A stretch of DNA of 64,000 nt. It comes from Hylemonella sp. GTDB taxonomy: Bacteria > Pseudomonadota > Gammaproteobacteria > Burkholderiales > Burkholderiaceae_C. A program made the translations under genes and the position numbers. The DNA lies in assembly GCF_027532185.1 (NCBI RefSeq), contig NZ_JAPZSV010000005.1, positions 310,001 to 374,000 of the forward strand. The letters are read 5' to 3'. The notes beneath the pieces were generated by a model. The model ran no database searches, had not been told where the DNA came from, and worked only from the letters and a program-made list of their open reading frames with translations. Positions 9,530 through 18,435 of the stretch are shown piece by piece. Every line of letters begins with the position of its first letter. Position 1 is the stretch's first letter.

Positions 9530-11206
9530 ATGAACGACCGCATCTGGCTCAAGAGTTACCCCGAAGGCGTGCCTGCCGACCTGCCGCCCTCGCCCTACGC
9601 GTCTCTGGTGGCCTTGATGGAAGAGAGCTTCCGCAAGTACGCGGACCGCCCGGCCTACAGCTTCATGGGCAAGGAGATGAGCTTCGGCGAGACCGACCGT
9701 CTGAGCCGCGCCTTCGCCGCCTATCTGCAGGGCCTGGGTCTGACCCAGGGCGATCGTGTGGCCATCATGATGCCCAATGTGCCGCAGTACCCGGTGGTGG
9801 TGGCGGCCATCCTGCGCGCTGGTTACGTGGTGGTCAACGTCAACCCCCTGTACACGGCGCGTGAACTCGAGCACCAGCTCAAGGATTCGGGGTCGAAAGC
9901 CATCGTCATCATCGAGAACTTCGCAGCCACGCTGGAGAAGTGCATCGCTGCCACGCCGGTCAAGCACGTGGTGCTGTGCACCATGGGTGACCGCCTGGGT
10001 CTGCTCAAGGGCGCCCTGGTCAACTTCGTGGTGCGCAAGGTCAAGAAGCTGGTGCCGCCCTTCAGCCTGCCGGGCGCCGTGCGTTTCAACGATGCGGTGG
10101 CCCAGGGCGAACGCGGCAGCCTGCGTCAGCCCGACATCAAGCCCGACGACGTGGCTGTGCTGCAGTACACCGGTGGCACGACAGGTGTCTCCAAGGGCGC
10201 CGTGCTCCTGCACCGCAATGTGATTGCCAACGTGCTGCAGTCCGAGATCTGGAACTCGCCCGTCATGAAGAAGGTGCCGGCCGGCGAGCAGCCCACGGGC
10301 GTGTGCGCGCTGCCGCTGTACCACATCTTCGCCTTCACGGTGGGCATGATGTTGTCCATGCGCACGGGCGGCAAGCTCATCCTGATTCCGAACCCGCGTG
10401 ACCTGCCAGCGGTGCTCAAGGAGCTGTCCAAGCACACCTTCCACAGCTTCCCGGCGGTCAACACCCTCTTCAACGGCCTGGCCAACCACCCGGACTTCAA
10501 CAAGGTGAACTGGGGCAACCTCAAGGTGTCGGTGGGTGGCGGCATGGCGGTGCAGGGCGCGGTGGCCGACAAGTGGCTCAAGCAGACGGGCTGCCCGATC
10601 TGCGAGGGCTACGGCCTGTCCGAGACCAGCCCCTCGGCCAGCTGCAACCCGGTGACCAACACCTCCTTCACCGGCACCATCGGCGTGCCGCTGCCCAGCA
10701 CGTACATGAAGATCATCGACGACGAGGGTCGCGATGTGCCGCAGGGCCAGCCGGGTGAGATCGCCATCAAGGGCCCGCAGGTCATGGCAGGCTACTGGCA
10801 GCGCCCCGACGAGACCGCCAAGGTCATGACCGCCGACGGCTGGTTCAAGTCCGGCGACATCGGCATCATGGACGAGAAGGGCTTCTTCCGTATCGTCGAC
10901 CGCAAGAAGGACATGGTGCTGGTCAGCGGCTTCAACGTCTACCCCAACGAGATCGAGGACGTGGTGGCCAAGCTGCCCGGCGTGCTCGAATGTGCTTGCG
11001 TGGGTGTAGCCGACGAGAAGACCGGCGAAGCGGTGAAGCTCGTGATCGTCAAGAAGGACCCCGCCCTGACTGAAGAGCAGGTGCGTGCCTACTGCAAGGA
11101 AAACCTCACGGGCTACAAGCAGCCCAAGGTGGTCGAGTTCCGCACCGAGCTGCCCAAGACGCCCGTCGGCAAGATCCTGCGTCGCGAGCTGCGCGACAAG
11201 AAGTGA
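9530..11206 (+). CDS. fadD: Long-chain fatty acid-CoA ligase
   Basis: AMP-forming acyl-CoA synthetase that activates fatty acids for beta-oxidation, acting at the inner membrane. From ATG 9530 (CAGGAGACAAGAC just upstream) it is 558 residues, matching FadD at about 560. Adenylation motifs are complete: YTGGTTGVSKGAVL (phosphate loop), YGLSETSP (A5), the FadD signature region DGWFKSGDIG followed by VDRKKDMVLVSGFNVYPNE, and the C-terminal catalytic lysine in TPVGKILRREL. An upstream in-frame start at 9488 falls in the terminator T tract and is rejected. It is followed by two tandem hairpin repeats before mtnN. Chain-length preference cannot be set from sequence. Confidence 0.95.
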   Translation: MNDRIWLKSYPEGVPADLPPSPYASLVALMEESFRKYADRPAYSFMGKEMSFGETDRLSRAFAAYLQGLGLTQGDRVAIMMPNVPQYPVVVAAILRAGYVVVNVNPLYTARELEHQLKDSGSKAIVIIENFAATLEKCIAATPVKHVVLCTMGDRLGLLKGALVNFVVRKVKKLVPPFSLPGAVRFNDAVAQGERGSLRQPDIKPDDVAVLQYTGGTTGVSKGAVLLHRNVIANVLQSEIWNSPVMKKVPAGEQPTGVCALPLYHIFAFTVGMMLSMRTGGKLILIPNPRDLPAVLKELSKHTFHSFPAVNTLFNGLANHPDFNKVNWGNLKVSVGGGMAVQGAVADKWLKQTGCPICEGYGLSETSPSASCNPVTNTSFTGTIGVPLPSTYMKIIDDEGRDVPQGQPGEIAIKGPQVMAGYWQRPDETAKVMTADGWFKSGDIGIMDEKGFFRIVDRKKDMVLVSGFNVYPNEIEDVVAKLPGVLECACVGVADEKTGEAVKLVIVKKDPALTEEQVRAYCKENLTGYKQPKVVEFRTELPKTPVGKILRRELRDKK

Positions 11207-11235
11207 TGCGAAGCATCGCTTCTTGCGACGGAGGC

Positions 11236-11320
11236 TAACTTTGCGCCGCAAAGTTAAGCGTAGCGGCCGCAGTCACAAGAACGTAGTGGCGGTGGAGGCT
11301 AACTTTGCATCGCAAAGTTA
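11236..11320. repeat. Two tandem copies of a hairpin-bearing repeat
   Basis: The gap between fadD and mtnN holds two imperfect direct copies, 64 bases apart, each starting GGAGGCTAACTTTGC. Each contains a perfect stem: TAACTTTGC/GCAAAGTTA around GCC (11236-11256) and around ATC (11300-11320). After each stem the sequence AAGCGnAGCGGCCG continues, then CACAAGA. No coding signal. Role unknown; it could act as an mRNA-stability or attenuation structure, or be a mobile palindromic unit. Confidence 0.75.
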
Positions 11321-11357
11321 AGCGCAGCGGCCGGAACCACAAGAGCGCAGGCCTGCC

Positions 11358-12095
11358 ATGATCACGGCCATCCTCAGCGCCCTGGCTGAGGAGCAGCAGG
11401 GGCTGCTTGAACTTCTGAACCAGCCCCGGCGCGTCGAACGAGCCGGGCGCATCTTTTGGCAGGGCGAGCTGCACGGCCAGCCCGTGGTGCTCGCACTCTC
11501 GCGCATCGGCAAGGTGGCTGCCGCCACGACAGCCACGACCCTGGTGGAGGCCTTCGGCGCGCAACGCCTGGTGTTTACGGGCGTGGCCGGCGGCATCGCG
11601 CCCGGCGTGCAGGTGGGCGACGTGGTGGTGGCGCGCGAGTTCGTGCAGCATGACATGGATGCCTCGCCGCTGTTCCCGCGCTACCAGGTGCCGCTCTATG
11701 GACGCGAGCGCTTCGCCTGCGATACCACCTTGTCCAGCGCCTTGATCGCCGCGACCCGCAGCGGTCTGCAGCAGCTGGGCCTGGGCGTCGCGCTGCACCA
11801 TGGTCTGGTGGCCAGCGGCGACCGTTTCGTTTCGGCTGCACAGGAGGCCCGCGACCTGCACGCAGCATTGAATGAAGCCGGCCATGCGCCCCTCGCCGTC
11901 GAGATGGAAGGCGCCGCGGTGGCCCAGGTCTGCCATGACTACGGCATCCCCTTCGCCGCCATGCGCACCATCTCCGACCGCGCCGACGACACGGCCCACG
12001 TGGATTTCCCGAAGTTCGTGAACGAAGTCGCCAGCCGCTACGCGCTGGCCATCCTCGACGCCTTCATGCGCGAGTTGCAGAAGCAGCAGAGCTGA
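11358..12095 (+). CDS. mtnN: 5'-methylthioadenosine/S-adenosylhomocysteine nucleosidase
   Basis: Cytosolic nucleosidase that cleaves the glycosidic bond of methylthioadenosine and S-adenosylhomocysteine, recycling by-products of polyamine and methylation chemistry and feeding autoinducer-2 routes. The 245-residue protein carries the family landmarks GVAGGIAPGVQVGDVV (about 75-90), VEMEGAAVAQVC (near 180) with the ribose-binding Met-Glu, and RTISDRAD with the catalytic Asp (about 205-212). ATG at 11358 has only a weak upstream GCAGG. It follows the tandem hairpins, so its expression could be affected by them. Confidence 0.92.
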   Translation: MITAILSALAEEQQGLLELLNQPRRVERAGRIFWQGELHGQPVVLALSRIGKVAAATTATTLVEAFGAQRLVFTGVAGGIAPGVQVGDVVVAREFVQHDMDASPLFPRYQVPLYGRERFACDTTLSSALIAATRSGLQQLGLGVALHHGLVASGDRFVSAAQEARDLHAALNEAGHAPLAVEMEGAAVAQVCHDYGIPFAAMRTISDRADDTAHVDFPKFVNEVASRYALAILDAFMRELQKQQS

Positions 12096-12127
12096 ACGGT
12101 TTCAGGCGCGGGACGCTGTGGAACCGG

Positions 12128-12189
12128 CTCCGCCGGGCCGCTGGCCTTGTCCCCCTCCGGGGGAGGGCGCGTCAGCGCCTCAGGGGGGT
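12128..12189. repeat. REP-like double-hairpin element, copy A
   Basis: GC-rich intergenic element between the convergent mtnN and corA genes. It shows two adjacent stems: TCCCCC/GGGGGA (12150-12164) and GGCGC/GCGCC (12166-12179), then a G-run. A related element with the same two-stem architecture lies at 25934-26007. It may also terminate transcription from both sides. Confidence 0.65.
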
Positions 12190-13178
12190 CACTTCTTGAG
12201 CCAGCCGCGCCGCCGGAAGTACCACATGGGTCCGACCGCGCTCGCGATCATCAGCACGAGCGCAAACGGGTAACCCCAGGTCTGCGAGAGCTCGGGCATG
12301 TACTGGAAGTTCATGCCGTAGATGCTCGCGATCAGTGTGGGCGGCAGCAGGGCCACGCTGGCCACCGAGAAGATCTTGATGATCTTGTTCTGGTTGATGT
12401 TGATGAAACCGACCGTGGCGTCCATCAGGAAGTTGATCTTGTCGAAGAGGAAGGTGGTGTGCGAATCGAGCGAGTCGATGTCGCGCAGGATCTGGCGTGC
12501 CTCCTCGAACTGTTCAGCATTGAGCATCTTGCTGCGCATCATGAAGCTGACCGCACGGCGCGTGTCCATGGCGTTGCGGCGGATGCGGCCGTTCAGATCT
12601 TCCTGGCGCGCGATGGCGCCCAGCACCTCGCCGGCCAGGGCGTCGGTCACGTCGCCCGCGAGCACCTGCTTGCCGGCCTTCTCGAGTTCGTCGTAGATGC
12701 CCTCGAGCGCATCGGCCGAGTACTCGGCGTCGGCGTCGAAGAGCTTGAGCAGCACTTCCTTGGCGTCGGAGATCAGACCGGGCGCACGGCGTGCGCGCAT
12801 GCGCAGCAGGCGGAACACGGGCACGTCCTCGTCGTGGATGGAGAACAGCACGCCCTTGCTCTTGAGCTGCTCGTTCACCAGGTTCAGGATGAAGGCCACG
12901 CGTACGGTGCGCGGTGCGTCCTCGTCGGCGATGAGGAAGTCGCTGCGGATGTGCAGCTCGCCGTTGTCCTCTTCGTAGAAGCGTGCCGACTCCTCGATGT
13001 CCTCGTCCATCGCATCTTCGGGGATGGACAGGCCGTAGTACTGCTTGACCCAGCGCTTCTCCTCCAGCGTGGGCGACTCGAGGTCAACCCAGATGGGCTG
13101 GAAACGCGAGAGCTCTTCCAGCGATTCGATTTCTTCCTGGAACAGGCGGCCGTTGGCGAGCGTGAAGATGTTGAGCAT
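12189..13178 (-). CDS. corA: CorA-type Mg2+/Co2+ transporter
   Basis: Inner-membrane pentameric channel for magnesium and cobalt. The 329-residue chain has a long acidic N-terminal cytosolic domain, a helical stalk (about 150-265, including LNAEQFEEARQIL) and two C-terminal membrane helices. The selectivity signature GMN is at residues 288-290 (YGMNF), directly after the pore helix, and the basic tail FRRRGWLKK ends the protein. ATG 13178 is preceded by GGGAGTGAGCC. It is transcribed alone, convergent with mtnN, and divergent from the sensor kinase. Confidence 0.95.
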   Translation of the reverse strand: MLNIFTLANGRLFQEEIESLEELSRFQPIWVDLESPTLEEKRWVKQYYGLSIPEDAMDEDIEESARFYEEDNGELHIRSDFLIADEDAPRTVRVAFILNLVNEQLKSKGVLFSIHDEDVPVFRLLRMRARRAPGLISDAKEVLLKLFDADAEYSADALEGIYDELEKAGKQVLAGDVTDALAGEVLGAIARQEDLNGRIRRNAMDTRRAVSFMMRSKMLNAEQFEEARQILRDIDSLDSHTTFLFDKINFLMDATVGFININQNKIIKIFSVASVALLPPTLIASIYGMNFQYMPELSQTWGYPFALVLMIASAVGPMWYFRRRGWLKK

Positions 13179-13417
13179 GGCTCACTCCCTGGAACATGGG
13201 CATCGGGGCGGGGTGGTGGGTGTCGCTTCCAACCCCCGATGCGGCGGCGACCCGAGGGGGTGCGCGTGCAGGGAGTCGAAAGCTACCGACTGGGGTAGGC
13301 TTCCAATGGGTGCTCTCCGGCGTGTGTGGACAGGCGCAATTATGGCATCAGCCTGCTGTCGCCCGACGCGTGCCAGGGCCGCACAAGGCGGCATTTGTTC
13401 GCTAGAGTGGAGGCTTC

Positions 13418-15499
13418 GTGGTCTCCGAGGCATCCAGACCTTTCATGCAGCCCGCTCCCCTTCCGGCCGACGAAGCGCAACGACTCGAAGCCTTGTACCG
13501 TTACCGCATCCTGGATACGGACGCAGAGGCCGAGTATGACGACTTCACCCGGCTCGCGGCCCAGATCTGCGAGGCGCCGATTGCGCTGGTGTCCCTGATC
13601 GATGCGGGCCGGCAGTGGTTCAAGAGCCGGCTTGGGCTGGACACCCGGGAGACCCCGCGGGATCTGGCCTTCTGCGCCCATGCCATCCTGGGACGTGAGG
13701 TCCTGGAGATTCCCGACGCGCGGGCCGATGCACGGTTCGTCGACAACCCCTATGTCACCGGTGACCCCGAGGTCCGCTTTTACGCGGGCGCTCCTCTCAT
13801 CACGCCCCAAGGGCATGTGGTGGGGACGCTGTGCGTCCTGGACCGGGTGACGCGGCGCCTGAGCCCGGAGCAGCGCGAGGCGCTGGCGACCCTCGGACGA
13901 CAGGTGGTACGCCAGATGGAGATGCGCTTGCGGCTGGAGCGTGAAGGCGCGCTCTACCAGGAGCTGTCGCGCAAGACCAAGTTTCAGCAGGTGTTGCTCG
14001 ACAGTGCGGCGGCGTCGATCATCACAACTTCGGCGGACGGGAGGTTGACCAGCGCCAATCCGGGTGCCGAGCGGCTGCTGGGCTATCCACGCGAGGAGTT
14101 GCTGGGCCTGGAGGTGATCTCGACCCTGCATGTCAAGGAGGAGCTGCAGCTGCGCGCGGTGGAGCTGGCATCCGAACTCGGGCGCCATGTGCCCTGGCGC
14201 GAGGCCCTGGTGACCCGACCGCTCATGGGTGTCTCTGAGACCCGCGAGTGGCATTACCTGCGCAAGGATGGCTCCACGGTGCCTGTGCTGCTCTCGGTCG
14301 CGGCATTGCGGGACGACGACGGTGCACTCGCCGGCTTCGTCGGCATGGCCACCGACATCTCGCAGCGCAAACAGGCCGAGGCGGCGCTGCGACTCGGTCA
14401 TGAGCGCCTGCAGCTTGCGCTCATGGCCGCCCGCTCCAGTCTGTGGGACGCCAACCTCCTGTCCGGACGCGTCGTCCTGGACGGTCATTGGGCGGCATTG
14501 CTGGGGCAGCCGCCCCAGGAAACGGAGCTGACGTTCCGGGATCTGGCCGCGCTCATGCCCGCAGACGAGGTGGCCGGTGTGCGCACGCGTCTGGTGGCGG
14601 CCATCAAGGGTGAGCAGCCAGACTACATCGCCGAGCACCGCGTGCTGCACGCGCAGGGCTACTGGGTGTGGATCGAGAGCCGTGGTCGGGTGGTCGAGCG
14701 TGACGCCGAGGGGCGCGCGCTACGCATGATCGGCACGAACACCGACATCACTGAGCGCAAGCAGGTCGAGCGCATGAAGTCCGAGTTCGTGTCGGTGGTG
14801 AGTCACGAGCTACGCACGCCATTGACCTCCATCAGCGGCGCGCTGGGTTTGATCTGCAGCGGTGTATTGGGTGACATGCCGGCGAAGATCCAGCCGATGC
14901 TGGAGATCGCACAGCGCAACAGCGAGCGCCTGTCCCTGCTGATCGACGACCTGCTCGATATGGAGAAGATCGAGGCCGGAAAGATGCGGCTGGAACTGCG
15001 GGAGCAGTTGCTCCTGCCGCTGGTCGAGCAGGCCATCGAGTCCACACAGGCCTACGCTCAGCGCCATGGCGTACGCCTGGTGCTGATGTCCGACCCCGGG
15101 GCTGTTCTGGTCCGGGTCGACGGGATCCGTTTGCAGCAGGTGTTGAACAACTTTCTCTCGAATGCTGCCAAGTTTTCCCCGGCACACGGCCAGGTGGAGG
15201 TCTACGTGCTGCCACGCACGGGGCGTGTGCGTGTCGAGGTCCGCGACGACGGTCCCGGCGTACAGCCGGAGTTCCGTCGCCATATCTTCCAGAAATTCTC
15301 GCAGGCGGATGCCTCGAACACCCGGCAGAAAGGCGGCACGGGGCTGGGGTTGGCGATCAGCAAGGAACTGGTCGAGCGGATGGGCGGGCGGGTCGGTTTC
15401 GAGTCCCAGCCCGGGATGGGGGCCCGCTTCTACTTTGAGCTGCCGCTCAGCGAGGCGGACGCCGTCGGGATGTCAACGCTGGGGAGTCTCATGCGATGA
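13418..15499 (+). CDS. Cytosolic GAF-PAS-PAS sensor histidine kinase
   Basis: Histidine kinase of 693 residues without membrane helices, so it senses an internal or diffusible signal. Domains in order: GAF (about 30-170), PAS with S-box ending ATDISQRKQ (about 190-320), second PAS ending NTDITERKQ (about 330-450), dimerisation/phosphoacceptor domain with His463 (SHELRTPL), and ATPase domain with N-box Asn582 region, G1 DDGPG (610-614) and GGTGLGL (639-645). A GTG at 13418 with GGAGG just before is taken as start; the ATG at 13445 would remove nine residues. No receiver domain is fused; instead the receiver and Hpt are separate overlapping genes downstream (ATGA), forming a complete phosphorelay minus the final output regulator. 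Signal unknown. Confidence 0.92.
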   Translation: MVSEASRPFMQPAPLPADEAQRLEALYRYRILDTDAEAEYDDFTRLAAQICEAPIALVSLIDAGRQWFKSRLGLDTRETPRDLAFCAHAILGREVLEIPDARADARFVDNPYVTGDPEVRFYAGAPLITPQGHVVGTLCVLDRVTRRLSPEQREALATLGRQVVRQMEMRLRLEREGALYQELSRKTKFQQVLLDSAAASIITTSADGRLTSANPGAERLLGYPREELLGLEVISTLHVKEELQLRAVELASELGRHVPWREALVTRPLMGVSETREWHYLRKDGSTVPVLLSVAALRDDDGALAGFVGMATDISQRKQAEAALRLGHERLQLALMAARSSLWDANLLSGRVVLDGHWAALLGQPPQETELTFRDLAALMPADEVAGVRTRLVAAIKGEQPDYIAEHRVLHAQGYWVWIESRGRVVERDAEGRALRMIGTNTDITERKQVERMKSEFVSVVSHELRTPLTSISGALGLICSGVLGDMPAKIQPMLEIAQRNSERLSLLIDDLLDMEKIEAGKMRLELREQLLLPLVEQAIESTQAYAQRHGVRLVLMSDPGAVLVRVDGIRLQQVLNNFLSNAAKFSPAHGQVEVYVLPRTGRVRVEVRDDGPGVQPEFRRHIFQKFSQADASNTRQKGGTGLGLAISKELVERMGGRVGFESQPGMGARFYFELPLSEADAVGMSTLGSLMR

Positions 15500-15879
15500 A
15501 GCTGAAACGCATCCTCTACGTGGAGGACGAGCCGGACATCCAGGCTGTGGCCCGCGTGGCGCTGGAATTGGTGGGTGGCTTCGAAATCCGAGTCTGCAGC
15601 CACGGAGCGGAGGCCTTGCAGCAGGTCCGGGACTTTGCGCCTGATCTCGTGTTGCTCGACGTGATGATGCCGGGCATGGACGGGCCCGCGACGCTGCAGC
15701 GCTTGCGCGCCGATCCTGCAACGGCGCACATCCCCGTCATCTTCCTGACGGCCAAGGTCCAGGAGTCGGAGGTGGCGCTCTACCAGGCCATGGGTGCGCT
15801 GAATGTCATCGCGAAGCCCTTCGATCCCATGACGCTGGCAGATCAGGTGCGCCGGATCTGGAGCGAGGCCCATGGTTGA
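15496..15879 (+). CDS. Single-domain response regulator of the phosphorelay
   Basis: Receiver protein of 127 residues. Acidic pocket Glu10-Asp11-Glu12, phosphoacceptor Asp55 (LLDVMMPG), LTAK around 84-87 and Lys107 (IAKPF) are intact; no output domain follows. The start overlaps the kinase stop (ATGA) and the end overlaps the Hpt gene by eight bases, so the three are translationally coupled. It probably receives phosphate from the upstream kinase and passes it to or from the Hpt protein. Confidence 0.93.
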   Translation: MKLKRILYVEDEPDIQAVARVALELVGGFEIRVCSHGAEALQQVRDFAPDLVLLDVMMPGMDGPATLQRLRADPATAHIPVIFLTAKVQESEVALYQAMGALNVIAKPFDPMTLADQVRRIWSEAHG

Positions 15880-16204
15880 GCCCCCGGCCGAGGCACAGGC
15901 CCAGCTGCTGATGCTGCGCCAGCGATTTCTTGAGCGCAGCGAGTCGGAGCTCGAGCAACTTGTCGCTCTGCTGCCGGATCAGGCCGGGCTGGTGACACGC
16001 TCGCTGCTCTTGGAGGCGCACGCGGGCCTGCACAAACTGGCGGGCTCCGGAGGCATCTTCGGTTGTGCCGAACTCTCGGTGCGGGCGCGGGCACTGGAGT
16101 TGAGGGCTCAGTCATGGCTGGAAGCGCCAGCTCTGGTGTCGGACGCCGAGTGGCGGACATGGCTGGAAGAGCTGCGCGCACTGCCCAGACTCCTTGGCGC
16201 CTGA
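15872..16204 (+). CDS. Hpt (histidine phosphotransfer) domain protein
   Basis: Small all-helical protein of 110 residues. The motif AHAGLHKLAGSGGIFGC (about 50-66) is the Hpt signature, in which the His of HKLAGS is the expected phosphoacceptor. It starts inside the end of the receiver gene. With the preceding kinase and receiver it forms a His-Asp-His relay; the terminal Asp acceptor with an output domain is not adjacent and must be elsewhere. Alternatively, the Hpt may serve as a phosphate sink. The gene is followed by a 244-base gap before hpf. Confidence 0.88.
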   Translation: MVEPPAEAQAQLLMLRQRFLERSESELEQLVALLPDQAGLVTRSLLLEAHAGLHKLAGSGGIFGCAELSVRARALELRAQSWLEAPALVSDAEWRTWLEELRALPRLLGA

Positions 16205-16448
16205 GCCTCAGCGCGTCTTTCAATCCGAGCATTCTGCATGGCCCTGCTGCGGCTGGCAAGCCCCCGCGCGACCAGCGGATTTCAAGCGGTTTGAAGAGCG
16301 AAAAACTTGCGCGAGCAAGGGGAAAAGGCATTGCATTTCACGCAGTCCGGGCGCATCATGAATTCGTCCGCAGCAACGCAGTCCGTCGGCGCGTCGGGCT
16401 GGCTGGTGCGGCACCTGTGTCCATCCCGAGAGCAACTGGAGGCTACTC

Positions 16449-16781
16449 ATGAACCTGACGATCAGCGGTCATCACCTCGAAGTCACCCCCGCCCTGCGCA
16501 GCTATGTCACGACCAAGCTTGATCGAATCACCCGGCACTTTGACCAGGTTGTCGACGTCAAGGTGCTCCTCACGGTAGAGAAGCAGAAGGAGAAGGAACG
16601 ACGGCAACGCGCTGAATGCAATATCCACGTCAAGGGCAACGACCTGTTCGCCGAGAGCGCCCACGAGGATCTCTATGCGGCCGTGGATGAGCTGGTCGAC
16701 AAGCTTGACCGCCAGGTCGTGCGTCACAAGGACCGCCTGCAGGACCATCACCACGATGCGGTCAAGCGCCTGATGCAGTAA
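16449..16781 (+). CDS. hpf: Ribosome hibernation promoting factor
   Basis: Short-form HPF/YfiA-family protein of 110 residues that binds the 30S decoding site and promotes inactive ribosome dimers in stationary or starved cells. It begins [20 protein letters not shown], typical of the family, and retains the basic helix with [10 protein letters not shown] (about 50-60) and the acidic helix [18 protein letters not shown] (about 69-86). GGAGG lies seven bases before the ATG. It is followed by a terminator and then ptsN, the usual neighbour order; in many proteobacteria rpoN precedes it, but here the phosphorelay does. Confidence 0.95.
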   Translation: MNLTISGHHLEVTPALRSYVTTKLDRITRHFDQVVDVKVLLTVEKQKEKERRQRAECNIHVKGNDLFAESAHEDLYAAVDELVDKLDRQVVRHKDRLQDHHHDAVKRLMQ

Positions 16782-16822
16782 CTCACGGTGTCCGCGGGTC
16801 CCTGCGGCCCGCATCGTCAACC

Positions 16823-16851
16823 AAGCCGCGGCTCGCCCCCGCGGCTTTTTT
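16823..16851 (+). terminator. Intrinsic terminator after hpf
   Basis: Stem AAGCCGCGG (16823-16831) pairs with 16839-16847, loop CTCGCCC, with six T spanning the stem end. It should limit read-through from hpf into ptsN, so ptsN probably has its own promoter in 16852-16934. Confidence 0.85.
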
Positions 16852-16934
16852 GCGCCCGGTTCGCCGGTGACGGCCCGCTCGCCCGGGACGCCCAGGCGGT
16901 GCATTTGTGTGCATAATCTGCCCACTCGAACACC

Positions 16935-17402
16935 ATGAATCGTCTTGCGTCCATCCTGCCGGCAGCACAAGTGCTTGTGCATGTCGATGCCACGAGCAAA
17001 AAGCGTGCTTTCGAGGAAGTGGGCTTGCTGTTCGAGAACCTGCATGGCCTCAACCGCGCGCTCGTCACCGACAGCCTGTTTGCGCGCGAGCGCCTGGGCT
17101 CCACGGGCCTGGGTCACGGGGTCGCGATTCCCCACGGACGCATCAAGGGCCTGAAGGCGCCCATGGCCGCTGTGCTGCAGCTGGCCCAGCCCATTGGTTT
17201 CGACGCGCCCGACGAGCAGCCCGTGAGCCTGCTGATCTTCCTGCTGGTGCCCGAGGCGGCGACGCAGAAACACCTGGAAATCCTGTCCGAGATCGCCGAG
17301 CTGCTGAGCGACGCGGCCTTGCGTACCAAGCTCAACGGCAGCGCTTCGGCCGACGAGCTGCACGGGCTGATTGCCGCCTGGCGCTCGGCCCAGCCGGCCT
17401 GA
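16935..17402 (+). CDS. ptsN: PTS IIA-like nitrogen regulatory protein
   Basis: EIIA(Ntr) of the nitrogen-related phosphotransferase system, 155 residues, cytosolic. The phosphorylated histidine is His67 in GVAIPHGR, and [12 protein letters not shown] before it and [10 protein letters not shown] after it match the family. It does not move sugars; in known bacteria it transmits PTS phosphorylation state to targets such as TrkA, KdpD and stress pathways. The next gene, hprK, starts 19 bases later, coupling the regulator with the kinase of its phosphodonor HPr. kup, trkH and trkA in the same window are possible targets by analogy. Confidence 0.95.
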   Translation: MNRLASILPAAQVLVHVDATSKKRAFEEVGLLFENLHGLNRALVTDSLFARERLGSTGLGHGVAIPHGRIKGLKAPMAAVLQLAQPIGFDAPDEQPVSLLIFLLVPEAATQKHLEILSEIAELLSDAALRTKLNGSASADELHGLIAAWRSAQPA

Positions 17403-17421
17403 ACGAGCAAGCAGGCGCGCC

Positions 17422-18372
17422 TTGAGACCCACCGTCGTCAGCGCCGAGGTCCTGTTCGAGGAGTTCCGCGCCAAGCTCAAGTGGGAATGGGTGGCCGGTC
17501 TCGGCGCTTCCGAGCGCCGCTTCGATGAGGTGGCTGTGCGCGCCGCGCGTTCGGGCGCCGACCTTGTGGGTTACCTCAACTACATCCATCCCTATCGCGT
17601 GCAGGTGCTGGGCGAGCGCGAGGTGGCTTACCTCACCAATGACACTCCCGAGGATTGCCAGCGCCGGATCTCGCGCATCACCACGCTGGAGCCGCCGGTG
17701 CTGGTGCTGGCCGACGCGCAGAAGGTGCCGCCGGCCCTGCAAGCCATGTGTGAGGGGGCCAACATCCCGATGTTCGCCTCGCCCGAGAGTTCCGCCTACG
17801 TCATCGACGTCCTGCGCAGCTATCTGTCGCGCCATTTCGCCGACCGCGCGTCCATGCACGGCGTGCTCATGGACATCCTGGGCCTGGGCGTGCTGATCAC
17901 GGGTGAATCAGGCCTGGGCAAGAGCGAGCTGGGGCTGGAGCTGATCTCGCGCGGCCACGGCCTGGTGGCCGACGATGCGGTGGACCTGTACCGCGTGAAC
18001 CAGGACACCATCGAAGGGCGCTGCCCGGAGCTGCTGCGCAACCTGCTGGAGGTACGCGGCATCGGCCTGCTCGACATCCGTGCCATCTTCGGTGAGACTG
18101 CGGTGCGTCGCAAGATGCGGCTCAAGCTCATCGTGCACCTGGTGCGGCGCGAGACGCTGGAGCGTGACTACGAGCGCATTCCCTACGAGCCGCTCACGCA
18201 GGACGTGCTGGGCATCCCGGTGCGCAAGGCCGTGATCCAGGTGGTGGCGGGCCGCAACCTGGCCGTGCTGGTGGAGGCCGCGGTGCGCAACACCATCCTG
18301 CAGCTGCGCGGCATCGACACCTATCAGGAATTCGTCGAGCGCCACCGCAAGGCCATGGGCGAGGGCGGCTGA
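17422..18372 (+). CDS. hprK: HPr kinase/phosphorylase
   Basis: Bifunctional enzyme that phosphorylates and dephosphorylates Ser46 of HPr. From the TTG at 17422 it is 316 residues, the normal size; an open frame reaching 17371 overlaps ptsN and is not favoured. The phosphate-binding loop is GESGLGKS (161-168), DDAVD (184-188) follows, and the HprK signature [12 protein letters not shown] is at 208-219; His146 sits in the conserved position before the loop. In betaproteobacteria HprK occurs with an incomplete PTS and is thought to be regulatory. A strong terminator separates it from convergent fur. Confidence 0.93.
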   Translation: MRPTVVSAEVLFEEFRAKLKWEWVAGLGASERRFDEVAVRAARSGADLVGYLNYIHPYRVQVLGEREVAYLTNDTPEDCQRRISRITTLEPPVLVLADAQKVPPALQAMCEGANIPMFASPESSAYVIDVLRSYLSRHFADRASMHGVLMDILGLGVLITGESGLGKSELGLELISRGHGLVADDAVDLYRVNQDTIEGRCPELLRNLLEVRGIGLLDIRAIFGETAVRRKMRLKLIVHLVRRETLERDYERIPYEPLTQDVLGIPVRKAVIQVVAGRNLAVLVEAAVRNTILQLRGIDTYQEFVERHRKAMGEGG

Positions 18373-18388
18373 TACGCCGCGTCCCCCA

Positions 18389-18418
18389 AAAACAAACCCG
18401 GGCCAGGCCCGGGTTTTT
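18389..18418. terminator. Bidirectional terminator between hprK and fur
   Basis: Palindrome AAACCCGGGCC (18394-18404) with GGCCCGGGTTT (18406-18416), flanked by A-run on the left and T-run on the right, so it can stop transcription from both convergent genes. Confidence 0.9.
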
Positions 18419-18435
18419 CATGGTGCAGCGACGGC

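Noticed and set aside
16205-16448. Sigma-54 promoter or a lost rpoN gene before hpf
   Set aside because: TGGCAAG at about 16253 is not followed by a TTGC-type -12 element at the right distance, and no fragment of RpoN is recognisable on either strand.
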